From the NCBI GenBank assembly GCA_024741835.1, contig JAENRP010000018.1:168559-232558 (forward strand): a stretch of DNA of 64,000 nucleotides, given 5' to 3'. Both the position numbers and the translations under genes were made by a program. Shown piece by piece: positions 37,660-50,192 of this stretch. Source of the stretch: Diplocarpon mali (Eukaryota; Ascomycota; Leotiomycetes; Helotiales; Drepanopezizaceae). The stretch's first letter is position 1. The number at the start of each line of letters is the position of its first letter. The notes beneath the pieces are model-generated. The model did no database searches. It was given only the letters and a program-made list of their open reading frames with translations, and had not been told where the DNA came from.

Positions 37660-37919
37660 GGCGGCTTCAATTGGGATTTGTGTCTCGATATACGGAATCA
37701 TGCGATTGATTGAGGTTCAAAAGCCGCATCACGCTAGAGGAATGCTCCACTGTTTCATAGCACGTGATCAAGAAATCATATCCGTCTAAAATCCGCTTGT
37801 TACTGCTTCGGTCCTCTGGATAAAAGACAGCAAATCGCGAGAATATTATGGCATGTTCCATTTCGACAATTGGATTTGCCAGCTTCGCCATCGTACTGAA
37901 CCCAACACGATTACACGCC

Positions 37920-40900
37920 TTACCGTTTTAAAGTTTTTTGTTTCTCAGCATCCTTCACCAGTTTTTTTCCGCTGACCATCAGACCCTTTCTCTTCCGCAC
38001 ACCGTCCATATATCTCTTAGCAACGTTCTCCTTGTCCGCCAACTCCCCCAAATCCTCCAGATCATCCTCCGTAAACGGAACCCAGAACGGATCCTCGTCA
38101 AGAACCTCGTAACCTTGAAAGATAAGTTGCGGCGATGCGGCGCCAGACGTGCGTTTGCGGATCTCATCAGAGAAGCCAAATGACTCGGCGACTGGGAGGA
38201 GAGATTGTATTGTGAAGAAAGGCGTACCCTCGTTCATGGCTTCAGATTGTACACGTCCACGACGCCGGGTAAGGACATCATATACACGACCTAAAACTTC
38301 CGCTGTAGTTTTGTTTGTGAGTCTTAAGTTTCGGCAGGTGAGAATCAGAGAAACTCACTGCTTGCTTGGATCTCGCAAGAATACATTGCAAGGAGCAACC
38401 GCGGACTCCAATCCAAAAATCCTTGCTTGATGGCCTGTTGTACTGTTTTGATAACCTCGCTTGTAAGACGGCCAAGCTTGTCGCGTGCCGAAGACTCATC
38501 GTCTGCTGAAGGAGTGACTGTAATTTCTTCGAGAAAAACAGCTATTCCCTGGACAGGCTCATTGCACATAGGTCCTTGACCAGTTGCCAATTGGAAGGCA
38601 TAGCTAATTTTATCGGAGAAGTCTCTTGCTTCGAGTGTATCGCCAACGGTCTGTTCTTTCTCGTCTGCTTCCTCTCGGAGACTAGGTACATTAGCTGCGA
38701 TAGCTGTAATGTAAACGAACGGAACTTACATTCGCCCACAGATGCCGTCCTTGGTACTATCAATCAAGAGATTAGGCCCTGTTCTGCGAGGACCGAATGC
38801 CGTGATTTGCTCGACGGCACTTGCCCAGGGATCTCGCTGGCCCCTGATACCTGCGAATGTATTCTGGAGCTCCTTCTTGAACTCAGCAAGGGATAGGACT
38901 GTCGTCTCATCAATCACATCATCAACATCATCTTGTTCGCCACTCTCTGTTTCTCCGCCCATTTCTGTACCCTTCTCGGCAGCTTTTCGATCGGAATACA
39001 GTCGTTTTATGGCACTCGAATTCTTTGACAGGAAGCTTGTCACTTCTGTGGGCAATGGTCGTACTGTTAACCGAACAGAGACTTGCTTGGATGCCGTTAC
39101 AGCAACAACAGTACCTCTTCCTAACTCTTTATTCGCAGGTGGTTTCATCTCCTCAGCGCGTACAATCGTTTCCCGGTACGGCACGATAGGTTCACCTGCT
39201 TGAATTTCGCATCTAGCAAACCTCTCTCGCAGGTCAGTCAAACAGCGCTCGAGATGTAGTTCTCCTGCAGTCAAAAGGACATGCTCGCCACTCTCGAACA
39301 GCTCGTATTCTGCACAAGGATCGCTTTGAATAAGCAATTTGAGCCCAGTGATCATTCTGTCCAGATCAGCCGGGCTCACAGGCTCAAGCGCAACACGAAC
39401 GATTGGCTTCGAAGCCATACTCACGCCCGCCAGATTGACACTGCCTTCTAGTTGACTGCATATAGTTCCGGACTTGAGAACGTGACCACCTAAACCAGCA
39501 ATACCAAAAACTACTCCAGCGGGTACTGATATCAACGGCTCCAGTCCACGTCCCATGAGAAGATAGAGAGCAGTGACGGTGACCTTTTTTGGTTCCGGGG
39601 AAATGTGGGGATTCGCAGGTGTAAATTTTGGCGGTAAGACGTAGACAGAGTCACCGACAGACAGTGTTCCGGAGTAGATTCTTGCGAACCCGATAAGGTG
39701 TTCCCGATCTGGTTGTTGCTCTTCAACGATCTTTTCCTCAAGACTAGCGTCTTCAATTGCTTCCGTAAGACCACTTACAGAGTCTTCTGCGGCCCCGTTC
39801 TCCAAAGCTCGAGCTCTAGCAATTTCCGCTCGTTTCCGACGACCCATCTCTAGTGCTTCTTCTGGGCTCAGGGCACCTCGTCGCTTGTTCTCTGGAAGCT
39901 CGCTTTCCGGTATTGAAACCATTTTGCTGATGTAAGCTACGACTGGATCGCTCGAGGAACTCTTTGATCTGACCATAGCTTCACGAATAATGGGATCCAC
40001 GAAAGTGCAGCCTGGAGATGCGTCGATGATGGTTGGTAATCGTGCTTGCTGCGCAGACAGTGGAGATGGTAATGATTCTATTACAGACACCAACAATGCC
40101 GTAGACAAAGGCAGCCATGTACTGAAAAGTGTGGTAAGAATAGCTCGAGGATCTCTTGAGCGTGCAATATGAGAAGGAAGCGTAATATTCAACGACTTTG
40201 TAATCTTCTCGGTCAAGACAGGGTCACTAAATAGACAAGTTAGGAGACATACAATATTTATATTGATTAAGTATACAGAAAAAGGAGAGAAGGAAACCCA
40301 CGCACCCCTTGCCCTTATCCCCACCAGTTGTGGCCGAGTACACAGCCCATATCTGATCCAACACAAGTTGGACAAACATTGGTTTAAGATTTCTCCCCTT
40401 CAAATGCTTTTGCCCCAGAACCTTCTTCGTCTTGGGATCTAGGTAAAAATCTCCCCAAAGCACTTTTTCCATGGCAGTTCTTTTGATCCCTAGCTTCTTC
40501 TCGTATAAGCTGGCAAACTGTCTTACCGTAAATGCCCAGCCATCAATAGCACTGCTGAAAATGACGTTGTTCTTCTCCGGAGCAAAATAAATGTCTTCGT
40601 CATCTTTTTCTTCGAATAAACTGTTGGTAGTTGTCATACTTTCGGTGTCAATCGAAGTCGTAACCGTTCCATTCGTAGTTTCCCGATCAGCCTTCTGTTT
40701 TTCTTTAGCAGCAGCGGCAGCAATTCTCTCGTCAACTCTTTCTCTCCAATTCAGATCCTCTTCCATCCTCTCTCCTTGGAAAAAACTTCCTAATACTGCG
40801 TTGACTTGTTCCAGAAGCTTGCTTATATGTATATATGCTTCTCCGGGCGTCATCTTCAATTCCGTGATGAGTCGGTCCATCTTATTGATCACCAGCAGCG

Positions 40901-41457
40901 GCTTCATATGTTCCACCCAGGTTTGTCGAAGCACAGTCACAGTCTGGCTGCACACACCTTCCACGGCATCCACCAAGACAACAGCCCCATCGCAGAGTCG
41001 AGACGCTGTTGAAACTTCGCTGCTGAAGTCGATGTGACCCGGAGAATCTATCAGATTGATCAAGTACTCTTCTTTTTCAGGTATCGCTTCTGGCGCAGAT
41101 CTTCGAAGCATTGAAAAGAAAAGAGAAATGGCGGATGACTCCATGGTAATACCACGGGTCTGTTCATCGGGTCGAGAATCGAGGTATCGTATCTTGCCCG
41201 CGAGTTTCGGCGAGATGATGCCGTTTGTCGCAATGAGCGCATCTGTGAGGGAAGTCTTTCCATGATCCTATAGGAGGCTTTAGATGATATTGGTATAATA
41301 TGTAAAGGGGAATACCAACGACATGTGCTAGTATGCAAATCTGGAACCTCCGTTAGCGTTGAACACATTAATTGCCCCTCTATCGCGAACGTACATTTCT
41401 GATGCCCTCTGGATTGCGCTGTAAAGCGACCAACTTGTCTGGATTAACGACGGGCAT
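37920..41457 (-). CDS. efl1: Ribosome assembly GTPase EFL1/Ria1 (EF-2-like)
   Basis: Cytoplasmic EF-2-like GTPase that, with Sdo1/SBDS, releases Tif6/eIF6 from pre-60S ribosomal subunits. Exons: 41457-41395, 41340-41320, 41267-40306, 40226-38730, 38681-38359 and 38302-37920, giving 1082 aa. The GTPase motifs are visible: G1 AHVDHGKT (residues 26-33), G2 region [15 protein letters not shown]3 DSPGH and G4 NKMD. A charged insertion ([21 protein letters not shown]) in the G domain region is typical of EFL1 and absent from EF-2. Domains II-V follow, including [16 protein letters not shown], and the end is [34 protein letters not shown]. Exon 2 is a 21-nt microexon coding ICILAHV, with 54- and 52-bp introns either side. 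Confidence 0.95.
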
Positions 41458-44400
41458 CCTGATGGTAAACCCTCGCACCAGTTTCAAAGGATGAGTTTCA
41501 GCGTTTCATAAGAAGAAATACTGTTGGTTTTGGTCAAGAGCCTGCATAGAATTTCTCTTCGCGACTCAGCATGAGTCGAAGTGACCCCGCCATCCGTCAT
41601 TTAAAGTGGTTCTGGTCACATGATCTGTCAATAAATTGAACTTTCGGCCTTGACATGACGATCGTTTTACACGTCTGGATAAATGCAGTTTGGTATTGAC
41701 TGGGTGAAAATACTTCTGATTCGACCTCAAATCTAATATTTAAACTATGCTCTCCATAGTAAGCAGCAGAACAGCGAGTCACAGATTATGTAGGAGGCGT
41801 CTATTTCTGTGGTGAATAATATGGCAAATCGCATTGGTTTTCATTTGAAGATATCTTATGCCTGGTATTAAAAGATAGTACTACTTTTTGTCCCTTTTGA
41901 TATGCTTTATCAGTTCTGAACTATATTTTTACATATAAGGAGAAACTAGTATTAAACCTCTTTATGTCTTCACTATTCAGCCTAGTGTGCCTATGATTCC
42001 TAATTCCTTATACAAGAGTTTAATCCGTACCTCAGTCGATATTTATTACTCTAAGTCTTAGGCAACGTTCTCGAAAGGTGCCTTGGTAAATAGAGTCGCC
42101 TTGGTTTCTCTATTCTAGGACAAGCCCATTACGCTAATAGCGGCTGTTTATTTGATTATCAAGCGTTTTGCAATAAGCAGCGGATTTTGATCGTAACCCG
42201 TCTTATAAACTTTTGTATATCCCTTCGAAACGTATCCTTTTCCTTCCTCCTCTTCCTTATATACTATAACATACCTTTTTCTCTTTCGTATCCTCTGTTA
42301 GGCCTTACCTCTAGTCGTAAGTATATATTTGAGTATTCCCGAAGTACTTCAGTAGAGTTCGAAGGTGAAGAGTGTTTATAGAAGAGGTGGTATAAGAAAA
42401 ACTCGTTCAGAAGCTTTCGGAAAGTGCTAACTTCGTTCGACTCGGGGTTTGATTAGTTCGTAGTCGAAAGGACTTGATCTCGGCTCTGCAGACTCTTTAA
42501 AGGAATCTGCATATTCGTTGGAGGCACCGGGTACAGGTGTTGATTCGTCGTCTCCCCGACAATATTGTTTGATTAGTGCTATTTAACTCGAAGAACTTGT
42601 CTCTTATCAACGCCAGACGAGGGGCTACGAAGCATACACCAGAAAGATCAACGCTTCCTTTCATATGTAAATTAAACCGAGCTTATAATAACTTATATAT
42701 AACAGGGAGAAAATTGATTTATCAGTTTATAGCATCTGACCTAACTAAACGTAAAGCCACGGAGATATTGAAGCGAGAGAGCAAAAGATGCTTAGACAAA
42801 CTATCACAAAATCACATGTTCGAAACTCGGTAGCACAATATAACCTCTGATGTACGAGTTAAAATTGTCTCAGTATCCATGTTTTGCGTTTTATAGGTAC
42901 AAAACCTTGGGAGCCCGAGGGGCTTAAGCGAGGGATTCTCAAGAAGTTGTTTACTTTCGAGTGTCACCCATATTATTCAAGTATCAACCAGAAACAGTCT
43001 CTAATACTGGTAATAATATACCCACAGAAAATGGAAGTTCGTCATAAAAAAGATAACCTAGGGGGCTATCACTTCAAATGATTCGATCTCACATGACTCT
43101 ACTGCAGCTTCCCATCTTGAAGCATCGAATGTTCCATGCTTTCGAGACATCATACAGTCTTTTTTGTAGCCGAAAATTTATGCTAGCTGGAATCTTGTCA
43201 CTTGCTAGTGTCAGCAGAACAAGATTCTCAGTCGCCTGCATATTTAGCTACCTGAAAGATGAAGGTGGTAAGCACAGAAGGCAACCCTAAGGCTGCAGAA
43301 GAGCAAGGCTTTCGCGCCTTGCGGGTAAGGTGACTGTAGTAGCAAACAACCAGCCTTATCCCTCACCGAGTAGAGATATTTCTATCTGTGATATACCGCT
43401 GCATCGGAAAAACTAATTGAGAAGTTATGAGATCAAATTCTTTGCTTATGCGTCGTTTTTTATTGAAACCGCTTTACTGCTGGCACAGATTTCTGCCCAA
43501 GTTTCAAAAGTATCTCATGCTCTAACAGATTTCCTCTGGATATTCTGTCGTTGAGAGTGCAGGGGCCGAGCGACTGTGTACTGTTTCTTCCACATGCTGA
43601 CCTGATATGTTTTTCTCTGGCGGCATATTAGCCCTGCCATCTCAGCCTCACTGCTCCCACTCAACCAATAAGAAACACTGCCTCTAATATGACAGCCCGG
43701 ATTGATGATTATGTCGAATCAATCAAAGGCTACCGTCGTGCCTGATTGTCCGCATGCGTCGCCGCAAACATCTCTGCTGAGGATAAACCCCACCAGGCGG
43801 GGCCTTTTATGCCTTACGGAAAGGCACAGTCCTCGATATCAGCATGAAATATGCCGCAACTACGCTATGCATTTGATTTTTCTATATGAAAGGTCGACTC
43901 TTCCAGCCGAGAGCCACCGAAGTTTCCCATCCCTGAAACTTACCAATTGCTCGCTTCACTTCGTGATCACAAACATCCTTCAGGTTGAGAGGCTCTCTAC
44001 TCTTTCATATAAATTACTACACAGGAATCAACCTTAAGTCATCCCACCGCAGGCCAAATTTTCTCGTCTTAGCTCTTCCAGCGAACACCATTCCGATTCG
44101 CATCCCTGTTATCCGCAAAACACCTATCTGGCGTCACCCAACATGGTTCAATCACGTACTATCCTCCACCTTGTCGAAATCCTCGGCGTATTCTTATGTG
44201 CACACCATCTTTGGCCCAAAGGGGTCACTTACGGAAAGTCTGAAAATAGGGAGAAGAGCTACCGGAAGAAGCACGCCCGTGGACACTCACGGTCGAAGAG
44301 CGGGAGGAACAACAACAGGGGCTCGGGTAATGAGAATGCTCCCAGAAGGGGCGAACGAAGCAAGACATGTTGTGATTATGAGGAGGAGAGACCTCGGTAT

Positions 44401-46056
44401 GTAAGAAACGCGAATTCCAGGCATTGAGGTCGGAGAAGCAGGGCTTCTGATGTCACGAATACGACGATGACGGACCACACAGGAATGATGTGGATGTTGG
44501 GGATTTCTGCTTTTGTAGTTTGCGGAAAATTGTACTTTGAGTTCAGATAGGATCTGCGTACAATCAAATCTTGGAGTTGAATAGCTCGACTGGGAAAAAA
44601 GTCGTCACTGATGAAAGGTCGATCACATATCATACTTTTTTTTTGCAGAAATATCGGAATCATATGATCGAAACTCGAGTCTCTGACCCGTGCACCCTAT
44701 CAAATGATCAGAAGCATATAACATCGCATGCCACGACGCTGGCTATAAAGTATTCTGCTATCCCGCGCCCAGCGCTTACCAATGCTGTGCACGCCCGCCC
44801 GGGAGCCGCGACACCGTGAATTGTCCGATGTTACGCAAGAATTCTTCGAGATATGCTACAGCCCCCCCTCACGCAGTGTCACCTCGTCCCCCCTCCCTCT
44901 CAACATTCTCGTAGGCAGAACCAGGAGACCGCCTCCATTTTGCCTCGAGTGAATCATTCAATGAGGCGAGATGGAATTCCCAAAGAAAGAAAGCAGTACG
45001 CTGATCAGTATAGACGCAGTCTGTGATAGATATTGGTGAAAAGTGAAACTTTCAGAAACAAAGCAACAGGAGTACAGAGATTGAGACAGCAGCACAAGAC
45101 ACCCAGTGCCCGGATCTTCAATCCCCGCCTTACACCTCTTCCTCAAAACATCCAAGTCACTGCACCATCCGACTCGGAATTCTCGAGGCGGCTTCAAATC
45201 CACACAAATGAGACCACTACCACCCCAGCGATCACTCAGGATATCTGTCCATTCCTGATGTAGGATCCATGCTTCTTTTACACTGCCCACAGGAGACCTG
45301 AATCTTAGCCGGGGTGACAACGCTTCCGCTGCATCGATACACATAGTTCGGCTGGCAACTGCCGCTCAACGTTGCGGGTAGCCCTGAGACACTGGCATCA
45401 TCTTGGCCTCTGGAGCCGCAGAAGATTATGCTGTTTGTAGCTTCGCAAGAACGCCGTCAAGTTTGCGTATTGGCATCTGAACGCATATTTGAATTGGCGA
45501 GAATAAGGCTGAGATTATTGCCAGGAAGAATAGAGAATAGGAAGCTGGCGGGGTTGGGAATCGTAAATAGCTAATACGTAGTATATTGTAGGTGCTAGGA
45601 GGAACATCAGCAGAGAGAACCAATCAGTCTTCGGACATTGACCTCACAGAAGTCGCCGACGTCATTTAATGATCCCTCACTCTTTTTTCGGGGTGGTCAG
45701 CCTCTGGTTTACAAATTCCACGTCACCAGTAGACTTTAGTCCCATGATAAATAGACTGCAAGATTCATATTTCGAGGACTGTAAACTGTGATACAGGCTA
45801 AACCTCTCGATATATCACGACTGGCAATATCTCTCTCCTACGTAGCATCAGTCATGGTGCACTTGAGAAAATGAAACTTACCTCTGTTCTCAGCGTTTCT
45901 AGACTCGGTTTTCGGCCTGTGCTCGAATCTTAACGTTAGCCAGAAGCGATTCTATGATGAGAATGAGCATGAAAGTCAGCTCCTGGCGTACATGAAGCGA
46001 CTCGAGCCGTCTTCGTATCGGAAGAGCCTTGGAGAGCTTTCAAAGAGCAATATTTG
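41458..46056. other. AT-rich gene-poor block
   Basis: About 41600-43500 is clearly AT-rich, with many TA dinucleotides and stop-riddled frames, as in decayed repeats mutated by RIP. I could not identify a transposon family. From 43700 onward composition is more balanced, and one possible 94-aa gene lies at 44143. The rest to 46056 shows no supportable gene. Confidence 0.5.
44143..44427 (+). CDS. Possible small protein (94 aa), hydrophobic start and basic tail
   Basis: Single frame starting at an ATG. Residues 7-22 are hydrophobic (ILHLVEILGVFLCAHHLW), followed by PKGVTYG and a strongly basic Arg/Lys/Ser/Asn-rich tail (KKHARGHSRSKSGRNNNRG). From memory, similar short proteins with an AHHLWPKGVTYG-like word occur in other filamentous fungi, but I cannot confirm that here. 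The hydrophobic part could be a signal anchor. Its location at the edge of an AT-rich block lowers confidence; a chance frame is the main alternative. Confidence 0.42.
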   Translation: MVQSRTILHLVEILGVFLCAHHLWPKGVTYGKSENREKSYRKKHARGHSRSKSGRNNNRGSGNENAPRRGERSKTCCDYEEERPRYVRNANSRH

Positions 46057-47092
46057 TTACATTTTCTTCATGAGATCATTGATAGCCTTCGCAGCGAACC
46101 GCTTTCTCTCAGCTTCAGGCATATCCGCACCAAGATCTGTGACAGTTAGTTGCATGATTCCAAGACTGCCAGGGGAAACTTACCTCTCACGGCCTGCATC
46201 TCGAGCATCATGGCCTGCAAATCTTCCACGTCTTTGTCACTCGGACCCTCATCCTCCTCATCTACCCCGCCAGATATTGTGCCCCCATAAATTTCCTGCT
46301 TCATTCCTCGCATTTCCATCTCCATCTCAGCCCTATCGGCAGCATCAAGACCGAAGCCAATACTCCCAGCTTCATCACTATCATCATCTAGGCCCTCGAA
46401 TCCAGCGCCCTGGCCGAGCTCATCGCTTCCTTCCCAATCATTCGCTTCCAATGCTTCTTTCAGTCTTTCCGTACCCATAGGTTCTATCTGCATTAGCTCT
46501 GACCCGTAATCTCAACCAGAGAGCAACAGACCCGAATACTCGTTCTTCCCCTTCTTCTCAAAATCCACAAACTCAAACCCATATTCCTGACAGACTTCCT
46601 CCCACTCTTCACCACTCTTCTCCAGACACGGCGTCGTACTCTGCGGCATCGCCACCGCCAGACAAACCCCGTCCCACATCAATCCGCATCCCTCTTTAAT
46701 AACCTCGCTCACGCCCTCCAACAACGCCCTGACTTCCTTTAAGCCCTCTTCATTGATTGGTTTCCGGAAGCAGACAACGAAGGCTCCGAGGACTGTGAGC
46801 ACTTCCCGCGCCTCTGGGGCGAGAAAGTCAGCTGACCAGCTCGACGGATCGGTGATCTCATCGAGCCAGACAGGGACCGTGGCAGTGTAATAGGCGGTTT
46901 TGATAGGGTAGTCGTGGGTTGTGCCTGCGACGGAGTCTGTTGTGAGGGTCGGGACTGTACCGGTCAATCCTATGAAAGTCAGCTGAGTTTGTGCGATTTT
47001 ATTTTTTTCAGGATTTCACCTTCTATGAGCTCGAGGAGACCAGAGTCTGGCCGGCTGACGGCGAGGATACGGCGGGGGCTTGAGATTTCCAT
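46057..47092 (-). CDS. irc6: Irc6 / alpha- and gamma-adaptin-binding p34 family protein
   Basis: Family that binds adaptor-protein complexes of clathrin-coated vesicle traffic (AAGAB in animals, Irc6 in yeast). Exons: 47092-47020, 46969-46532, 46483-46184 and 46136-46057, giving 296 aa; the introns are 50, 48 and 47 bp. The N-terminal part resembles a degenerate small-GTPase fold (PRRILAVSRPDSGLLELIEGLTGTVP) with the P-loop Gly/Lys residues missing, as in fungal members. The middle has WSADFLAPEAREVLTVLGAFVVCF and a conserved GFEFVDF. A long acidic linker is followed by a C-terminal helix pair, KDVEDLQAMMLEMQAVR plus AERKRFAAKAINDLMKKM, split by the last intron. The second intron has a weak donor (GTCTGT); its acceptor was chosen to keep the ERLKEALEANDW frame. 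Confidence 0.8.
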
Positions 47093-47456
47093 TGCGTATT
47101 GTATTGTATGATAACGTGAAGAATCAACGACTGCTCGTCGATCAAAATCGAAAATCGATGTTTAAAAAATTTACACGTGATGGAGGAGGAGGGGGTATCT
47201 TTTTTGAAGTCCTGCCTATGCCCTCCACCTCTTTTCGCTAGCTTCCATGCTACAGGTTTCTAGCAGGATTGCTTACACTGGCTGGCGGTTGTGTATCACT
47301 TGTAGAGTAAGTGATTTTAACAATTGGCATTTCACTATGTGGCATACAATCTCATGTAGGTAGCCAACGCCCAAGCAGACGTGTAGCCGGGCTTTTCCTC
47401 TTAACGCCGTATTAAATTGACTCCAGCCATTCCTCGCAATCCAGAAACGCCTCCTA

Positions 47457-48057
47457 TCAACCTCTGGGTGCACTACCCCGCGTACCGCTTGCTCTCGCCC
47501 TGCTGACCGTAGCTCTGCCTCTGGCCAGACCGACACCTCTGCCCTTAACGCCTCTACTTCTGAACATGGGAGCATTTCTGCAGGAGAATCATTAGCACGT
47601 AGGGTAAGGATCGATGAAGGTTTTGGAGGGACGGCGCACCGGAGCATGTCTGGCACAATGAAGAACCGCACATGCGAACCGCGGATATAGACTTGGTCCA
47701 AATGGCTCACTCGCCCATCGCGCGCCGTGACCGTAATATCCTTCAGTTGAACGTTCATGTTGTCCTCAGCTGTAGAAAACAATCACGTATCAGCGCCTAA
47801 TCACACGTCTTCTATCTTCAGCCTGGGCTTGGGTACAGGCGGCGTGGGGTGGCACGTACCTTCGAGGAGCTTGCCGCGGTACACCTGGCCAGATGTAATC
47901 TCGAGAGTGACAACATGACCCTGTTCCAACAATTAGTATTTGCTCTTCTACAAGGAGCGCAAGTGGAGATCGGAGGTGGAAAGGCCGGGTGAAGAAAAGG
48001 TTCACGAACCTGCGCCTCGTTCAGCAGCTTGATTGGGATACCGATAGTGCTCGTCAT
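47457..48057 (-). CDS. smd3: Small nuclear ribonucleoprotein Sm D3
   Basis: Core Sm protein of spliceosomal snRNPs, part of the heptameric ring on snRNA. Exons: 48057-48010, 47920-47860, 47769-47640 and 47577-47457, giving 119 aa; the introns are 89, 90 and 62 bp. Sm motif 1 spans [29 protein letters not shown] and Sm motif 2 is [16 protein letters not shown]. The tail is Arg/Gly-rich ([18 protein letters not shown]), as in D3 proteins methylated on arginine. It is divergent from GEP4, with only 218 bp between the two start codons. Four exons in 360 coding bases is intron-dense. Confidence 0.95.
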
Positions 48058-48275
48058 GATGTCTGTTGGCAATTATGCCCGGCTGAATCTATCGTTTGAG
48101 GTGTGCGACGCTCGTTGAAGTGGCGTTGGCGTCAGCTTGTTGTGGTGGAGAGCGGTGTCTGGAATTCGAGATTGTCGCGCTAGTAATTCTGAAGCTCTCG
48201 CTAGCGTATCTGAATATCAGCCTCACTCCTCATGATAGACCTGTAAGGTATTTTAAAGACGGTAGCTAAGGACTC
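48058..48275. promoter_or_regulatory. Divergent promoter shared by smd3 and gep4
   Basis: Start codons of the minus-strand smd3 (48057) and plus-strand gep4 (48276) are 218 bp apart, so both promoters and 5' UTRs must fit here. I see no clear TATA box or CCAAT box. Confidence 0.6.
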
Positions 48276-49256
48276 ATGGATATGAATATCTCTGCCACTC
48301 TGAACGCCTTTCGGCTCCTCAAAAGACCGTCATTGTGTTTACCACATGCCACCATTTCAACGTTCAACCAGCTCCCTGTACCGTTAAATTCGGCGTTTGG
48401 GAAGGACAAGAACGTAGACATCAGAGCCGTAGTGCTTGACAAGGACAACTGTTTCGCGGTACCGCACTCTAACGATGTCTGCGAGCATTACGGGGTATGT
48501 CAAGCCCCATTCCTCTATCTTCACTTTTTGCTTTCCCCCCAGGCGACAAGATATTCCATCCCGACCATACCTCTCTGTGTACACTCCGGACCTTCCAATC
48601 CATACTCCCCAACCTAGCCTTTATCCCATCAAAAGAGCTCAAGAACATGTCCTCATGAACTCCAGGCAAAGTTCCAATCTCTCAAAGAAGCCTACCCAGG
48701 CCGGCGCCTGCTGATCGTATCCAACACAGCAGGCTCCTCCTCAGACCCATCACTCTCCCTCTCCGCCTCGGTGCAAAAGTCAACCGGCATCCACGTCCTC
48801 CCTCACAGCACCAAGAAGCCCGGGTGCGGCCCCGAGATCATGCAGTACTTCCTGCGGCACCCGGAGACCGGTGTCACGAGACCGGAGCACGTCGCCGTGG
48901 TGGGCGATCGCCTGACGACGGATGTCATGACGGCGAATTTGATGGGCGGTTATGCCGTCTGGGTTAGGGACGGGGTTGTGGGGAGGGAGGAGACTAGTGT
49001 GGTGTGTTGATTCTTCTTCCTCTTTTCTTCCTTTCTTCCTTTTCCCTTTCTCCGTGTCTTCCTGGATGGTCCCTCCTCACCCCTCTGCTTCTGTCGGTCT
49101 CTATCACGTCGAAAGACTACCAACCATAACTCTGAAGCCTGAATTGCGATACTGACCAGAAGATAGTTCGCACGCCTAGAACAACATCTCGGCGCCTTCC
49201 TTCTCAAGCGCGGTTTCGCAGCCCCTGACCCATCTCGCAGCCCATTCAACTCATAG
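48276..49256 (+). CDS. gep4: Phosphatidylglycerophosphatase GEP4, mitochondrial
   Basis: HAD-like phosphatase of the mitochondrial matrix side that converts phosphatidylglycerophosphate to phosphatidylglycerol on the cardiolipin pathway. Exons: 48276-48494, 48666-49001 and 49167-49256, giving 214 aa. Family landmarks are MNISATLNAFRLL at the start (Met 3 may be the true start) and the catalytic loop VVLDKDNC. LLIVSNTAG (motif II) and HSTKKPGC (motif III Lys) follow. The Mg-binding loop VVGDRLTTDVMTANLMG and then VWVRDGVV come next, and the last exon is LEQHLGAFLLKRGF. The introns are 171 and 165 bp, clearly longer than elsewhere in the window. The second donor is GTGTGT and its acceptor is preceded by an ACTGAC branch site. 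Confidence 0.9.
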
Positions 49257-50165
49257 ACACCTCCCTCCCCTTCCTCGCACTCCCCTATTTTCAAGGCCCA
49301 AGCCGTTGGCGCCGCATGACTCAACATCAATCCAGGATTTCCCAGCTATCCCGGCGCTCGGCGAATCTGCATCCCAAGCACAGTATTCTGGAAGGCGGAA
49401 AGAAGAACTCCATCAACTTGCCCCGATCCACTAGCGAAAGCACGGTTTTTAATATATCAAGCCGTGGGCTCAGCATCTAAATCAGCGGCGGTAGTTGACC
49501 TCACAGACAATCCACCACTCCTTGTTCCCTCCCTCGCCTGTACCAGCCCTATACATGACCTCGCAACCCAGCCCAGCCCAGCGCTATCAAAGCTCCTACT
49601 CCCAGTGAATAATTTCCACCACAATGCAGGTCCGCGTGCGTGTAGTGATGATGGAGATGTAATGTGTTTTCCATGGGTATCCTGAACGCGGACCGCATGA
49701 AGGCGCATATGAGGGGGTGGCAATGGAAGCGAAATAAACGAGCGTATCTAGCGGCGTTGGGAACCCAGGTACCGTGGAGGTTGGTTGGAATCCGGGTTTC
49801 TCTGTCAAATTTCGTTTGACCTCACAGTACCATTCCCAGTGAAAAGTGTTCGTTTCAAGACGTCACTCCATGGGATTGTCTGAGTTGGCGCCTGTAAGTA
49901 GTGCATTCCCATCTCCGTCAGTGTACATATCTACAGCATTGACGCCGTCAGCGGTAGAGTTTGTATAAGGCTGTCCAAGTCCAAATGCTTCGCTCAAATA
50001 CCTACGTATCCCTCTCACGAGAACGCAACGCTACATAAAACCATCCCGCCCCTCTATCCCATCTCGCGTGAAGTTGCTACCTATGTGCGGCAGCGCCTCC
50101 TGCCCTCCATCTCACATTCTGCGCGCCAGATTCGCTTGCAGTAGCTAACGCACCATCATCTCAAC

Positions 50166-50192
50166 AAGAGAAGAGAAGAGAAGAGAAGAGAA
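50166..50192. repeat. (AGAAG)n pentamer repeat
   Basis: About five AGAAG units in tandem. Confidence 0.9.
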
